A stretch of 32,708 bases of DNA from Streptomyces apricus (GCF_008369065.1 NZ_VDFC01000075.1:59101-91808), one strand, 5' to 3'; positions 1 to 7,975 are shown, counted from the first letter of the stretch. Numbers and translations are program-made. The notes: generated by a model from the sequence alone, not told the origin.

Positions 1-595
1 CGTTCTCCGTGGTCGGCGCCGAGACCGCGCCCGGGATGTGACCGCCGACCCGGTCGATCGGCTCGACGTCGCCGCGGTAGCGCTCGGCGGCCCGGGCGTC
101 GAGCAGCAGACCGGTGCGGGCCAGCGAGGCGGCGCCGTCGGCGTCCAGCACGGGCAGCGCCCCGGGAGCCGGTACAAAGGTCCCGGCGGCCGGCGCCGTC
201 CGGCCGCTCTCGACCGGACCGGTCCAGGCCGGGAGGCCGCCGTCAAGTACACGCACCGACGGGTGACCCGTCCAGCGCAACAGCCACCAGGCGCGCGCGG
301 CGGCCCAGCCGAGGCCCCCGTCGTACACGACGACGTCCCGGTCGGCGGACACCCCGGCCGCGCGCATGGCCGCGCCGAAGGCCTCCGGGTCGGGCAGCGG
401 ATGGCGGCCCGCCGCACCCGCGGGACCGGCCAGTTCGGTGTCGAGGTCCACGTAGACGGCCCCCGGGATGTGCGCCTCCTCGTAGGCCGGGCGCAGGTTC
501 GGGCCGCCGAGCTGCCAGCGGACGTCGAGCACGGCCGGCGGGTTCGGGCCCGCCAGGTCGCTCGCGAGTCGGGATGCGGAGATGATGGCGTTCAT
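1..595 (-). CDS. Sulfurtransferase of the rhodanese / 3-mercaptopyruvate type, 3'-truncated by the window edge
   Basis: About 198 N-terminal residues are visible. They read as a complete first rhodanese domain (VLDVRW near residue 19, AHIPGAVYVDLDTEL near 38, VVVYDGG in the middle, LDGGLPAW) followed by the start of a second domain (LLLDARAAERYRG, HIPGA). Two-domain members transfer sulfur from thiosulfate or 3-mercaptopyruvate to an acceptor through a cysteine in the second domain. That cysteine would lie beyond position 1 and cannot be checked, so the donor is unknown. The ATG at 595 is chosen because GAGG stands 9 nt upstream; an in-frame ATG at 604 is the alternative but has no ribosome site. 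Divergent from the VOC gene at 882, with a 20-bp tandem array between them. Confidence 0.88.
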   Translation of the reverse strand, partial: MNAIISASRLASDLAGPNPPAVLDVRWQLGGPNLRPAYEEAHIPGAVYVDLDTELAGPAGAAGRHPLPDPEAFGAAMRAAGVSADRDVVVYDGGLGWAAARAWWLLRWTGHPSVRVLDGGLPAWTGPVESGRTAPAAGTFVPAPGALPVLDADGAASLARTGLLLDARAAERYRGDVEPIDRVGGHIPGAVSAPTTEN

Positions 596-674
596 GGTCA
601 CCATCCTCGCGCACGGGGTGGCTACATCGTCCGGGTCCGGCTACTGTGCTCCGCCGGGCCGCCCCGGCCACGCG

Positions 675-780
675 GCGTACCGGTCCGGACACGCGCCGTA
701 CGACCGGCACGTACGATGCACGGCCGGAGCGCACCACGTACGGCCGGAACGCACCGTGTACGGCCGGGGCGCGGCCCGCC
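675..780. repeat. Short GC-rich tandem array, about 20-bp units, between divergent genes
   Basis: CGGCCGG recurs exactly at 721, 741 and 761, each inside a unit resembling CACGTACGGCCGGAACGCAC. Two more diverged units (GTACCGGTCC, GTACGACCGG) extend the array leftwards to about 675. The three best copies have a 20-bp period. The array fills the gap between the sulfurtransferase and VOC genes, where the divergent promoters should lie. It is similar in flavour (GTACG followed by CCGG) to the array at 7388-7489. No function is known to me. Confidence 0.7.
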
Positions 781-881
781 CCGGGTGGTGCGACCATCGG
801 CACCGGGCACCCGATCCGCGCAGAGGCGGTCCGGGAGGCGGAAGCGAAGCGGCCCCGCGAGGCGCCGAGGAGAGGGTGACG

Positions 882-1676
882 ATGACCGAGGCACCGGGGT
901 CGGCCGGCCCGAACGGCACTGCGTACGCGCCCGGCACGCCCTGCTGGGTGAGTCTGATGGTGCACGGGATGGCCGCGACCCAGGAGTTCTACGGGGAACT
1001 GTTCGGCTGGGAGTTCCGGCCCGGCCCGCAGCAGCTGGGCGCGTACGTGCGGGCGCGGCTGGACGGGCACGAGGTGGCGGGCATCGGGCTGCTCCCGGTC
1101 GACCGGCACCTGCCCGTCGCGTGGACCCCCTACCTCGCCTCGGACGACGTGGACCTGACGGCGGAGACGGTACGGCTCTGCGGCGGCACGGTCGGCGTGG
1201 GGCCGCTGGTCGCCGACGAGGCGGGCCGTCTGGCGATCGCCTCGGACCCCTCGGGCGCGGTGTTCGGCGTCTGGCAGGCCGCGGCCCACCTCGGCGCGGG
1301 CATCACCGGCGTCCCCGGAAGCCTGGCCTGGAACGAGCTCGTCACGCGTGACTCCGAAGGGGTCGCCAAGTTCTACGAGACGGTCTTCGGCTACGAGCGG
1401 GAGGCCGTGGTCTCCGCCGACTTCGACTACCTCACCCTGCACGTCAAGGGCCGCCCGGTGGCCGGCATCCACGGCGTCGGCGGGGCGCTGCCCCGGGACC
1501 GCGGCGCCCACTGGATGACGTACTTCGAGGTCGCGGACGTGGACGCGGCGGTGACCCAGGCCGTCGACCTCGGCGGGCACGTCCTGCGGGCGGCCCACGA
1601 GAGCCCGCAGGGGCGGGTCGCCACGGTGGCGGACCCGGAGGGCGCGGCGTTCTCGGTGGTCCGGACGAGGCGCTGA
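882..1676 (+). CDS. VOC superfamily protein with two glyoxalase-like domains
   Basis: The product is 264 aa with two tandem vicinal-oxygen-chelate folds. The first starts at PCWVSLMVHG (about residue 20) with EFYGELFGWEF; the second starts at LAWNELVTRD (about 148) with KFYETVFGYE. Each ends with a characteristic DPSGAVFGVWQ or DPEGAAFSVV strand. This two-domain type is common in actinobacteria and is often annotated as glyoxalase or hydroxylase-like, but substrates are generally unknown. The open frame extends upstream to 582, but ATG 882 is preceded by a purine-rich GAGGAGAGGG site and begins where the family begins, so the longer frame is rejected. It runs convergently towards thymidine kinase, with 43 nt between the stop codons. 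Confidence 0.9.
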   Translation: MTEAPGSAGPNGTAYAPGTPCWVSLMVHGMAATQEFYGELFGWEFRPGPQQLGAYVRARLDGHEVAGIGLLPVDRHLPVAWTPYLASDDVDLTAETVRLCGGTVGVGPLVADEAGRLAIASDPSGAVFGVWQAAAHLGAGITGVPGSLAWNELVTRDSEGVAKFYETVFGYEREAVVSADFDYLTLHVKGRPVAGIHGVGGALPRDRGAHWMTYFEVADVDAAVTQAVDLGGHVLRAAHESPQGRVATVADPEGAAFSVVRTRR

Positions 1677-1719
1677 GCCGCCCGGGCCGCCCCGTTCCGC
1701 CGCAGCCGGGTGCGAGCCG

Positions 1720-2376
1720 TCAGCGGCGGGCCGCGGCGTCCACCGGCAGGACGTCCGGGGAGAGCGCGCCCGCCCTCGCGGTGGCCGCGGTCGTCCGCCG
1801 GCGGTGGTGCCGGCGGCACAGCACCTCGTAGCCGATGTCCTCCGACTGGTCGACGTCGCCGACGACGACCTGCGCGCCCTCCACGACCATGTGGCCGCCT
1901 ATCGTGCGGGCGTTGTGCGTGGCGCGGGCCCCGCACCAGCACAGGGCCTCGACCTGCAGCACCTCGACGCGGTCCGCGAGTTCGACCAGGCGCTGCGAGC
2001 CGGGGAAGAGCTTGGAGCGGAAGTCGGTCGTGATGCCGAAGGCGAAGACGTCGATGTCCAGGTCGTCCACCACGCGGGCGAGCTGGTCGATCTGCTCGGG
2101 GGCCAGGAACTGCGCCTCGTCGGCGATGACGTAGTCCGCGCGGCCGCCCCGCGAGAGGTGCTCCACGAGGTACGCGTACACGTCCTGGTCGTCCTCGACC
2201 TCCACCGCGTCGGTGACGAGGCCGAGGCGGGAGGAGAGCTTGCCCTCGCCCGCGCGGTCGTCCCGGGTGAAGATCATGCCCTGCAGCCCGCGGGCCGAGC
2301 GGTTGTGCTCGATCTGCAGAGCCAGCGTCGACTTCCCGCAGTCCATCGTTCCGGAGAAGAACACCAGCTCGGGCAT
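1720..2376 (-). CDS. tdk: Thymidine kinase (type II, zinc-binding)
   Basis: This 218-aa enzyme phosphorylates thymidine to dTMP with ATP in nucleoside salvage. The Walker A loop GTMDCGKST is at residues 9-17, a DEAQ motif carrying the catalytic Glu is at 86-89 (E87), and a C-terminal zinc site is formed by CWC (C146, C148) and CRRH (C187, H190). The length fits type II thymidine kinases. The ATG at 2376 is chosen because the family starts directly before the beta strand leading into the P-loop; AAAGGTG lies a little far upstream (about 11 nt). It is the last gene of a minus-strand run and starts 89 nt after the phosphatase-like gene stops, so it may be co-transcribed or have its own promoter. 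Confidence 0.95.
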   Translation of the reverse strand: MPELVFFSGTMDCGKSTLALQIEHNRSARGLQGMIFTRDDRAGEGKLSSRLGLVTDAVEVEDDQDVYAYLVEHLSRGGRADYVIADEAQFLAPEQIDQLARVVDDLDIDVFAFGITTDFRSKLFPGSQRLVELADRVEVLQVEALCWCGARATHNARTIGGHMVVEGAQVVVGDVDQSEDIGYEVLCRRHHRRRTTAATARAGALSPDVLPVDAAARR

Positions 2377-2465
2377 GGGGAGTCGGGCACCTTTCAGCGA
2401 AAACGTTTCGGCGGGGACTTCTCGGCAGGGCTTGTGAGCAGGGGCGGTTCGGGGCGGGCGCGGGG

Positions 2466-3656
2466 TCAGGAACGTACTTCCAGGAGCGGGACGTGCTGTT
2501 CCGCGGGGGTCATCGAGCCGTGGTTGCCGACCATCAGCGACTCCTTCGGCTCGCGCTCGGACGCGGTGATCAGCACGTCGTCCCGGGCCGCCGCGACGAC
2601 GTCGCCGATGCGCCCGTACACCCGCTCGTCGACCTGCGGTCCGAACCAGCCCGCCGCCACCGCCTCGTCGCGCGAGGCCACCCAGAACTGCTCGCCGAGC
2701 ACCTCGCGCCAGCAGGTCAGGACGTCCGACGCGGCGCCCGGGACGGCGTAGACGTGCCGGGCGCGGCCCTCGCCGCCCAGCAGGGCGACCCCCGCGCGCA
2801 GTTCCCAGTCCGCGTCGAAGTCGATGCGGTGCTCGTCGTCGAAGGGGATGTCGAGCATGCCGTGGTCGGCGGTGACGTAGAGGGCGGCGCGCGGCGGCAG
2901 TTGCTCGGCCAGCCGCTGCACCAGCCGGTCCACGTACATGAGCTGCCCGCGCCAGGCGTCGGAGTCGACGCCGAAGCGGTGGCCCTTGCCGTCCACCTCG
3001 GCGTAGTACGTGTAGACCAGCGAACGGTCGCCCGCGGCCAGTTGCTCGGCCGCGCAGTCCATCCGGTCCTCGCCGGTCAGCCGGCCGTGGAACGTCCCGC
3101 CGCTGAGCGCGACCTTGGTCAGGGGCGTGTTCTGGAAGTGCGGTGACGACACCTGGGCGGTGTGCACGCCCGCCGCGTCGGCCAGCTGGAACACCGTCGG
3201 GTACGGCTGCCACACGGCCGGCTCGGTCCAGGGGATCCAGCGGAGCTGGTTCATCAGCTCACCGGTCTTCGGGTCGCGCACCGTGTAACCGGGCAGGCCG
3301 TGGGCCCCCGGCGGCAGTCCGGTGCCGACCGAGGCGAGCGAGGTCGCGGTGGTCGCGGGATAGCCCGCGGTGATCGGCCGGCCGGTGCCGCCGCGCGAGC
3401 TGTCCAGCAGGGAGCTCATGAACGGCGCCTCGTCCGGATGCGCCCTCAGCTGCTCCCAGCCGAGGCCGTCGATCAGGAAGACGCAGTTCCGGTCGGCCTG
3501 GCCGAGCTCCGGGAGCGAGGCGGTCATGTCCGGTACGCCCATGCCGGCGGCCAGGGTCGGCAGCAGGTCGGCGAGGGAGCCGGTGCCGTACTCGGGGACG
3601 GGCGCGGAGTCGACGGTGAGTGGTTCCGGGTGGTGGTCCCAGGCGGCCTGGGACAT
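2466..3656 (-). CDS. Alkaline-phosphatase superfamily protein (nucleotide pyrophosphatase/phosphodiesterase-like)
   Basis: The 396-aa product shows the metal-site pattern of the alkaline phosphatase/NPP fold: FLIDGLGW with D63, a Thr nucleophile candidate in GYPATTATS (residues 99-106), DGKGHRFG with D222 and H226, and TADHGM with D264 and H265. No signal peptide is seen, so it is probably cytoplasmic. The family hydrolyses phosphodiesters or phosphomonoesters; the substrate here cannot be read from sequence. Its ATG shares one base with the TGA of the DUF5998 gene (TGATG at 3654-3658), which implies translational coupling and a conserved functional tie. Thymidine kinase follows. Confidence 0.9.
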   Translation of the reverse strand: MSQAAWDHHPEPLTVDSAPVPEYGTGSLADLLPTLAAGMGVPDMTASLPELGQADRNCVFLIDGLGWEQLRAHPDEAPFMSSLLDSSRGGTGRPITAGYPATTATSLASVGTGLPPGAHGLPGYTVRDPKTGELMNQLRWIPWTEPAVWQPYPTVFQLADAAGVHTAQVSSPHFQNTPLTKVALSGGTFHGRLTGEDRMDCAAEQLAAGDRSLVYTYYAEVDGKGHRFGVDSDAWRGQLMYVDRLVQRLAEQLPPRAALYVTADHGMLDIPFDDEHRIDFDADWELRAGVALLGGEGRARHVYAVPGAASDVLTCWREVLGEQFWVASRDEAVAAGWFGPQVDERVYGRIGDVVAAARDDVLITASEREPKESLMVGNHGSMTPAEQHVPLLEVRS

Positions 3657-4243
3657 CAGCGGGTGACGTCCGCGGTCGCCTCGGAGAGCGACTGCGCGAA
3701 GGCGAGCGTCTGGCGCACGGCGTCCGGGCCGTCCCCGGCCTCGCTGACGCGCAGGCTCAGGTCGTCCGCCGTGGAGCTGCCGGTGTAGCCGTGGTCGGCC
3801 TCGCAGTTGGAGTCGCCGCAGGCCGCGGGCTCCAGGTCGATGCGGGCGACCGCGCCCCAGCCGATGGTGAGGACGACCTCGCGCGGCAGCGTCCCCACGA
3901 CGTACTTCTCGGGGTTGGCCACGACCCGGCTGAGCACCACCGACGAGATCCGGCCGAGCTTCACGGACTCGGTGGAGGTGGTCGCGTACGGCGTCGGCGA
4001 CGTGCTGTCCGCCGCCTGCTCGTCCGTGTGGCTCACGATGAAGCGGTTGCCGGTGAGGACGAGCACCGTGACATGCCGGCGCACCTCGTTGGCGTCGAAC
4101 GTGGTCTCCTGGTGGACCAGGTACGACCGGATCGGCTCGCCGCCCACAGCGGCCTCCACCGCCTCGGCCACGAGGGCCGGGTAGTAGCCGCTGCGCTCGA
4201 TCGCCGCTCGCAGCCCCTGGGTCGTCGTACTGGTCTTGGCCAT
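3656..4243 (-). CDS. DUF5998 family protein, function unknown
   Basis: The 195-aa product begins MAKTSTTTQGLRAAIERSGYY and has an all-soluble profile. An alternating beta pattern in the middle (RHVTVLVLT, FIVSHTDE, VVLTIGWGAVARIDLEP) and two cysteines in CGDSNC stand out. I recognise it as the actinobacterial DUF5998 family, for which I know no function. ATG 4243 is preferred over the in-frame ATG at 4252 because AGGA lies 8 nt before 4243, while 4252 would overlap it. It sits 41 nt after the acetyltransferase gene and is coupled to the downstream phosphatase-like gene, so it is likely part of one operon from 7254 to 1720. Confidence 0.85.
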   Translation of the reverse strand: MAKTSTTTQGLRAAIERSGYYPALVAEAVEAAVGGEPIRSYLVHQETTFDANEVRRHVTVLVLTGNRFIVSHTDEQAADSTSPTPYATTSTESVKLGRISSVVLSRVVANPEKYVVGTLPREVVLTIGWGAVARIDLEPAACGDSNCEADHGYTGSSTADDLSLRVSEAGDGPDAVRQTLAFAQSLSEATADVTR

Positions 4244-4284
4244 GACGTCCATCCTACGGTGGCCCACTGACTGCGAGGCACCGC

Positions 4285-7254
4285 TCAGTACACGGGAAGG
4301 GTGCGGGGGCCGAGGTCGTCGCGGGCGGGCGGCGGGGCGAGCCGGACGGAGGCCCCGAGCACGCTCAGCCCGCGCGGGGCGACGACGACGGGCTCCAGGG
4401 AGACGGAGACGACCTCGGGGTGGTCGTCGACCAGGCGTGACAGGCGGAGCAGCAGTTCCTCCAGTGCCGCGACGTCCGCCGGGGCGGAGCCCCGCCAGCC
4501 GAAGAGGAGCGGCGCGGTCCGGATGGACCGGACCAGGGAGGCGGCGTCGCGGTCGGTGACCGGGATCAGGCGGTGCGCGGTGTCCCCGAGCAGCTCGGAC
4601 GGCGCTCCGGCGAGGCCGAAGGAGAGCACCGCCCCGGCCGCCGGGTCGATGACCGCGTGGACGACCGTGTCGACGCCGCGGGGCGCCATGCCCTGGACCA
4701 CCGGGAGCAGTTCCTCGGGCTCCCCGAACAGGCCGGTCAACTCGGCGTACGCCCGCCGCAGTTGCCCTTCGTCCGCGAGGTCGAGGCGGACGCCGCCCAG
4801 GTCGGCGCGGTGGCGCAGGTGCGGGGCGGTGGTCTTCAGCGCCACGGGGTAGCCGAGGCGCTCCGCCGCCGCCACGGCCTCCCCGGGCGTGGGCGCGGGC
4901 AGGGCGCGGCGGACGCCGATGCCGTAGCGGGCGAGGAGGTCGCAGGTGTCGTCGGGGCCGAGCGTGAGGCCGTCCTCGCCCTGTTCGCCGGCTTTTCCTG
5001 ATTCTTCTCCGGCCTTCCCGGCTTCTTCTCCGACTCCTCCGGCCTCTCCGGACTCTCCGGCTTCTTCGGCGAGGAGGCGGGCGATCTGGTCGGCCGCGCC
5101 CTTCTCGTCGATGTCGTCGTACTCGGGCACCCTGCCGGGATCGGCGTCCTCGCGCCGCCACTGGCCGTACTTGACGGCTTCGGCGAGCGCGCGGACGGCG
5201 CGCTCGGCGGCGGGGTAGGCGGGGATGAGGCGGGAGTGGGCCTCTGCCCCGGGCGCGTCCTGCGCCTCTGCCTGTGCCTGTGTATCTGCGTCTGCCTGCG
5301 GGGGGTCGTCGGCCGGGCGGACCGGGTGGGCGTCACCGGTCTGCGCGGCCCCGCCCGCGGCGGGTGCGGGTGCGGGTGCGGGCTGCGGTGCGGTGCCGGT
5401 GGCCGCGGACAGGGCTTCCGCGAGCCCGCCCAGCTCCACGTGGACCACCAGGACCGGCTTGTCGGGCGCCGCGGCCGAGGCCGACCGCAGGGCCTGCGCG
5501 AGGGCGGCGTCCCCGGCGGACCGCTCCCCCACCGCCGGGATGGCGGTGACCACCACGGCGTCGCAGGCCTCGTCGGCCAGCGCCTGCGCCAGTGCGGCGC
5601 GGAAGTCCTCGGCGGAGGCGTCCGTGGTCAGGTCGCGGGGCGGCAGGGGCTGCAGACCCTGGGCGAGGCACGCGTCGTACGTCAGCAGCCCGAGCGACTC
5701 GCTGTTCCCGAGGATCGCCACCCGGGGGCCAGCGGGCAGGGGCTGGCGGGCCAGGAGCAGTCCCGCGTCGACCAGCTCCGTGATGGTGTCCACCCGGACG
5801 ACCCCGGCCTGGCGCAGCAGCGCCGACACCGTGGCGTGCGGCAGGCGGGTGGCCCGTACCGCGTGCCCCTGGGGCGCGGCCCCGCCGTGCCGGGCGCCCT
5901 GGACGACGACCAGCGGCTTGGCCGCCGCGGTGCGCCGTGCGAGACGGGTGAACTTGCGCGGGTTCCCGATCGATTCCAGGTACATGAGCGCGACGTCGGT
6001 GTCGGGGTCGTCGTACCAGTACTGCAGGACGTCGTTCCCGGACACGTCCGCGCGGTTGCCCGAGGAGACGAAGGTCGACACGCCCGTCACCCCGGTGACC
6101 CCGCCGCCGCGCCGGTGCAGCCGGGACAGCAGCGCGATCCCGATGGCCCCGGACTGGGCGAACAGGCCGATGCGGCCGGTGCGCGGCATCTCCGGCGCGA
6201 GCGAGGCGTTGAGCCGCGTGCGCGGCGAGGTGTTGATGACGCCGAAGGCGTTCGGACCGATGAGCCGCATCCCGTACGTACGCACCTGACGGACGAGCGC
6301 GCGCTGGCGCTCCCTGCCCTCGGGACCGCTCTCGGCGTAACCCGCGGACACCACGACGAGTCCCTGCACGCCGTGCTCACCGCACTCCGCGACCGCCTCG
6401 GGCACCCGTTCGGCCGGAACGGCGATCACCGCGAGGTCGACGGGCTCGGCGATGTCCCGCACGCTGCGGTGGGCCGGGACGCCGGCCAGCTCCTTCTCCT
6501 CCAGCGCCCCGTTCACCGCGTACAGGCGGCCGGTGAAGCCGGCGTCGCGCAGGTTCTCCAGGACGCTGCGGCCCACTCCCCCGGGCGTGCGGCCGGCTCC
6601 GACGACCGCGACCGAACCGGGTGCGAGGAGGCGGGCGACCGAGCGCGCCTCCGCCCGCTGCTCCCGCGCGCGCTGCACGGCGAGCGAGCGGTCGGTGGGC
6701 TCCAGGTCGAACTCCAGGCGGACGACGCCGTCCTCGAAGCTGCGCTTCTGCTGGTACCCGGCGTCCGTGAACACCTTGATCATCTTGGTGTTGGCGGGCA
6801 GCACCTCGGCGGCGAAGCGGCGCACGCCCCGCTCGCGGGCGACGGCCGCGATGTGCTCCAGCAGGGCGGACGCCACGCCGCGGCCCTGGTGGGCGTCCTG
6901 GACGAGGAAGGCGACCTCCGCCTCGTCCGCGGGGGCGGAGGCGGGCATGCCGTCCGCGCTGATGCGGTCGTAGCGCACGGTGGCGATGAACTCGCCGCCG
7001 ACGGTGGCCGCGAGCCCCACCCGGTCCACGAAGTCGTGGTGGGTGAAGCGGTGGACGTCCTTGGCGGACAGACGCGGGTACGGCGCGAAGAAGCGGTAGT
7101 ACTTCGACTCGGCGGACACCTGCTCGTAGAAGCTGACGAGGCGGTCGGCGTCGTCGGCCGCGATGGGCCGGATGCGCGCGGTGCCGCCGTCGCGCAGCAC
7201 GACGTCGGCCTCCCAGTGAGCGGGGTACTCGTGCCGGTCCGTCGGGGTCTGCAT
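4285..7254 (-). CDS. Protein lysine acetyltransferase: N-terminal GNAT domain fused to an NDP-forming acyl-CoA synthetase-like region (SlPatA type)
   Basis: The 989-aa protein starts with a GNAT domain (about residues 15-185; acetyl-CoA loop QDAHQGRGVASALL). A CoA-binding and succinyl-CoA-ligase-like region follows (about 205-610; VAVVGAGRTPGGVGRSVL, LIGPNAFGVIN, GLFAQSGAIG), and a C-terminal ATP-grasp module (about 770-985; YPVALKTTAPHLRHRADLGGV). This order, GNAT first, matches the S. lividans PatA described as controlling acetoacetyl-CoA synthetase by lysine acetylation; PatZ/Pat of enterobacteria has the opposite order. Two low-complexity stretches separate the modules: Pro/Ala/Gln-rich at about 618-675 and Glu/Gly/Lys-rich repeats at about 722-760. 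Likely first gene of the operon running to thymidine kinase. Target proteins cannot be inferred. Confidence 0.92.
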   Translation of the reverse strand: MQTPTDRHEYPAHWEADVVLRDGGTARIRPIAADDADRLVSFYEQVSAESKYYRFFAPYPRLSAKDVHRFTHHDFVDRVGLAATVGGEFIATVRYDRISADGMPASAPADEAEVAFLVQDAHQGRGVASALLEHIAAVARERGVRRFAAEVLPANTKMIKVFTDAGYQQKRSFEDGVVRLEFDLEPTDRSLAVQRAREQRAEARSVARLLAPGSVAVVGAGRTPGGVGRSVLENLRDAGFTGRLYAVNGALEEKELAGVPAHRSVRDIAEPVDLAVIAVPAERVPEAVAECGEHGVQGLVVVSAGYAESGPEGRERQRALVRQVRTYGMRLIGPNAFGVINTSPRTRLNASLAPEMPRTGRIGLFAQSGAIGIALLSRLHRRGGGVTGVTGVSTFVSSGNRADVSGNDVLQYWYDDPDTDVALMYLESIGNPRKFTRLARRTAAAKPLVVVQGARHGGAAPQGHAVRATRLPHATVSALLRQAGVVRVDTITELVDAGLLLARQPLPAGPRVAILGNSESLGLLTYDACLAQGLQPLPPRDLTTDASAEDFRAALAQALADEACDAVVVTAIPAVGERSAGDAALAQALRSASAAAPDKPVLVVHVELGGLAEALSAATGTAPQPAPAPAPAAGGAAQTGDAHPVRPADDPPQADADTQAQAEAQDAPGAEAHSRLIPAYPAAERAVRALAEAVKYGQWRREDADPGRVPEYDDIDEKGAADQIARLLAEEAGESGEAGGVGEEAGKAGEESGKAGEQGEDGLTLGPDDTCDLLARYGIGVRRALPAPTPGEAVAAAERLGYPVALKTTAPHLRHRADLGGVRLDLADEGQLRRAYAELTGLFGEPEELLPVVQGMAPRGVDTVVHAVIDPAAGAVLSFGLAGAPSELLGDTAHRLIPVTDRDAASLVRSIRTAPLLFGWRGSAPADVAALEELLLRLSRLVDDHPEVVSVSLEPVVVAPRGLSVLGASVRLAPPPARDDLGPRTLPVY

Positions 7255-7387
7255 GGGCCCAGACTACGGCTCGGGTCGGACAACGGCGGGGGCCTGACGG
7301 GGCCCCGCGGAGCCCCTGTCGGGCCCTTGCCGCGCGGAGGTCCGGTGCGCACCACGGGCTCCGGGCGGGCCCCGGGTCCGCCCGGCC

Positions 7388-7489
7388 GGGTACGCGGACC
7401 GGCGCGGACGGATACGTGGCCCGGCGCGGGCGGGTACGCGGACCGGCGCGGACGGATACGTGGCCCGGCGCGGGCGGGTACGCGGACCG
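7388..7489. repeat. Tandem repeat, two identical 44-bp copies plus a 14-bp partial, each built from two 22-bp half units
   Basis: Copies at 7388-7431 and 7432-7475 are identical, and a third begins at 7476 and breaks off at 7489. Each 44-mer divides into two related 22-mers, starting GGGTACGCGGACCGGCGCGG and GGATACGTGGCCCGGCGCGG. The array is therefore a higher-order repeat of a 22-bp element, which implies recent amplification of an already duplicated unit. It sits 80-180 nt upstream of the DasR operator of ptsH. Confidence 0.9.
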
Positions 7490-7570
7490 TGCCGTCGGGC
7501 TCGCGCACGGCCGGGGTGCGGGGCAGTCTGGGGGTCGCGCCCCGCCCGGGGCGCGCTCCACGTGTGGAAC

Positions 7571-7586
7571 ACTGGTCTAGACAACC
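7571..7586 (+). promoter_or_regulatory. DasR-responsive element (dre) upstream of ptsH
   Basis: ACTGGTCTAGACAACC matches the consensus ACTGGTCTAGACCAGT in the first 12 positions and in one of the last four. DasR, a GntR/HutC regulator released by glucosamine-6-phosphate, is known to control PTS genes including ptsH in S. coelicolor. The site ends 26 nt before the ptsH start codon, a position suited to repression. Functional binding is inferred. Confidence 0.8.
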
Positions 7587-7612
7587 TTGAGACACCTGAA
7601 GGGCAGCATCAC

Positions 7613-7894
7613 ATGGCTGAGCGCCGCGTCAACGTCGGCTGGGCCGAGGGCCTTCACGCCCGCCCCGCCTCCATCTTCGTCCGGGCGGTCACGGCCTCCG
7701 GCGTCCCCGTGACGATCGCCAAGGCGGACGGCAACCCCGTCAACGCCGCGTCCATGCTCGGGGTCCTCGGCCTGGGCGCCCAGGGCGGCGAGGAGATCGT
7801 GCTGGCCTCCGACGCGGACGGCGCGGACGCCGCGCTCGACCGCCTGGCGAAGCTGGTCTCCGAGGGCCTCGAAGAGCTCCCCGAGACGGTCTGA
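7613..7894 (+). CDS. ptsH: HPr, phosphocarrier protein of the phosphotransferase system
   Basis: This 93-aa cytoplasmic protein passes phosphate from enzyme I to the sugar-specific EIIA domains. The active-site signature GLHARPA places the phosphorylated His at residue 15 with R17. NAASML places the equivalent of the regulatory serine at residue 47. The length and sequence are those of the Streptomyces HPr. The ATG at 7613 follows GAAGGG about 10 nt upstream, and the longer open frame back to 7460 runs through the operator and repeat, so it is rejected. A DasR operator just upstream indicates control by N-acetylglucosamine metabolism. Monocistronic, with a strong hairpin behind it. Confidence 0.97.
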   Translation: MAERRVNVGWAEGLHARPASIFVRAVTASGVPVTIAKADGNPVNAASMLGVLGLGAQGGEEIVLASDADGADAALDRLAKLVSEGLEELPETV

Positions 7895-7920
7895 TCCCGC
7901 GCCACCCGCGCGTCTTCCGC

Positions 7921-7975
7921 ACGGCGGAGCCGCGTCACCCGCGATCCGGGCGACACGGCTCCGCCGTCCGCGTTT
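7921..7975 (+). terminator. Rho-independent-type terminator of ptsH
   Basis: A perfect 12-bp inverted repeat pairs ACGGCGGAGCCG (7921-7932) with CGGCTCCGCCGT (7956-7967). A partly paired inner segment (GTCACCCG with CGGGCGAC) closes most of the loop, and TTTT follows at 7973-7976. It lies 27 nt after the ptsH stop codon. Confidence 0.8.

Larger units (their letters stand above)
7255..7612. other. Divergent promoter region of the acetyltransferase and ptsH genes
   Basis: This 358-nt gap has no credible gene. From left to right it holds a very GC-rich segment, a 44-bp tandem repeat (7388-7489), a dyad GCGCGCCCC-like block near 7535-7555, and a DasR-type operator (7571-7586) shortly before ptsH. 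I could not assign clear -35/-10 hexamers for either gene. Confidence 0.6.

Noticed and set aside
7388-7489. Possible CRISPR array
   Set aside because: Units are directly adjacent with no unique spacers and no cas genes are nearby.
5236-7590. Long 784-codon open frame on the plus strand opposite the acetyltransferase gene
   Set aside because: Arg/Gly/Val-rich shadow of a high-GC gene; the opposite strand encodes recognisable domains throughout.
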